This document shows positions 59,993 through 60,033 of a stretch of 60,033 nucleotides of DNA, piece by piece. The DNA lies in assembly GCA_910586245.1 (NCBI GenBank), contig CAJUFY010000008.1, positions 1 to 60,033 of the forward strand, in the 5' to 3' direction. A model generated the notes under the pieces. That model searched no databases. It saw only the letters and a program-made list of their open reading frames with translations, and was not told the DNA's origin. Origin of the DNA: an uncultured Christensenella sp. GTDB lineage: Bacteria > Bacillota > Clostridia > Christensenellales > Borkfalkiaceae. The translations under genes and the position numbers were made by a program. Positions within the stretch are counted from its first letter, which is position 1; the number at the start of each line of letters is the position of its first letter.

Positions 59993-60033
59993 CGTGTTTC
60001 ATAACGGAATTATTTCCGTGTTTTGTAAGAACC

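Noticed and set aside
1..60033. CRISPR arrays, rRNA genes, toxin-antitoxin or restriction systems
   Set aside because: No regularly spaced repeats, rRNA signatures or matching protein motifs were seen.

Overview
The window reads as chromosome of a spore-forming, monoderm Bacillota of the clostridial type, probably an uncultured gut lineage. The evidence is the set of sporulation genes (spoVAD, spoVAE, spoIVA, yunB), Firmicutes-type gene strings (secA-prfB-tsaD, nadD-rsfS, prs-pth-mfd-prsA-like) and Gram-positive lipoproteins. The exact genus cannot be read from the sequence. Most genes are on the minus strand, which suggests that replication crosses the window from right to left.

Left end (1-3.6 kb): the 5' part of a tRNA-Arg, a dense cluster of DnaA-box-like nonamers, and a flavinylation module (NusG domain II protein, the FMN transferase ApbE and an FMN-binding lipoprotein). 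SpoVAE and the C-terminal part of SpoVAD follow.

3.55-11.82 kb is the main discovery. spoVAD is cut in two. Its last ~128 codons lie at 3171-3554 and its first ~205 codons at 11823-12432, on the same strand. Between them is an 8.27 kb element with a large serine recombinase, a small candidate directionality factor and a cargo of UDP-GlcNAc metabolism: a GlmU-acetyltransferase-like beta-helix protein, GlmM, GlmS and a membrane UDP-sugar 4,6-dehydratase. Both junctions share CGCGGG. Joining the outer sides restores the SpoVAD reading frame exactly. Joining the inner sides gives an inverted-repeat attP centred on that core. This resembles the skin-type intervening elements of sporulation genes, but the host gene is a forespore gene in known sporeformers and the cargo looks like housekeeping.

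12.5-25.7 kb is housekeeping: tsaD, prfB, secA, a DeoC-like protein without its catalytic lysine, rsfS, a nadD-yqeK fusion, nnr, birA, recX and an exported metallo-hydrolase. 25.7-30.9 kb holds an L-arabinose operon (araB-araD-araA) continued by a eukaryote-type UDP-sugar pyrophosphorylase; a GH51 arabinofuranosidase lipoprotein at the right end (57.6-59.9 kb) would feed it. 31-39.4 kb holds a membrane-anchored protein with an L15-like C-terminus, spoIVA with a sigma-E-type promoter, a TPR protein, hsp33, a methyltransferase and a DUF624-like membrane protein.

39.5-42.6 kb is a lysine operon (asd-dapA-dapB) behind a lysine riboswitch and terminator. 42.7-47.1 kb holds an AT-rich orphan gene, galE, tRNA-Thr, an amidase, a MurG-like glycosyltransferase, yunB with a sigma-E-type promoter and a 50-residue cysteine-containing protein. 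47.1-57.5 kb holds uppP, a PrsA/SurA-like lipoprotein, mfd, pth, prs, a zinc-motif membrane protein and malic enzyme. No CRISPR array, prophage or rRNA was seen.
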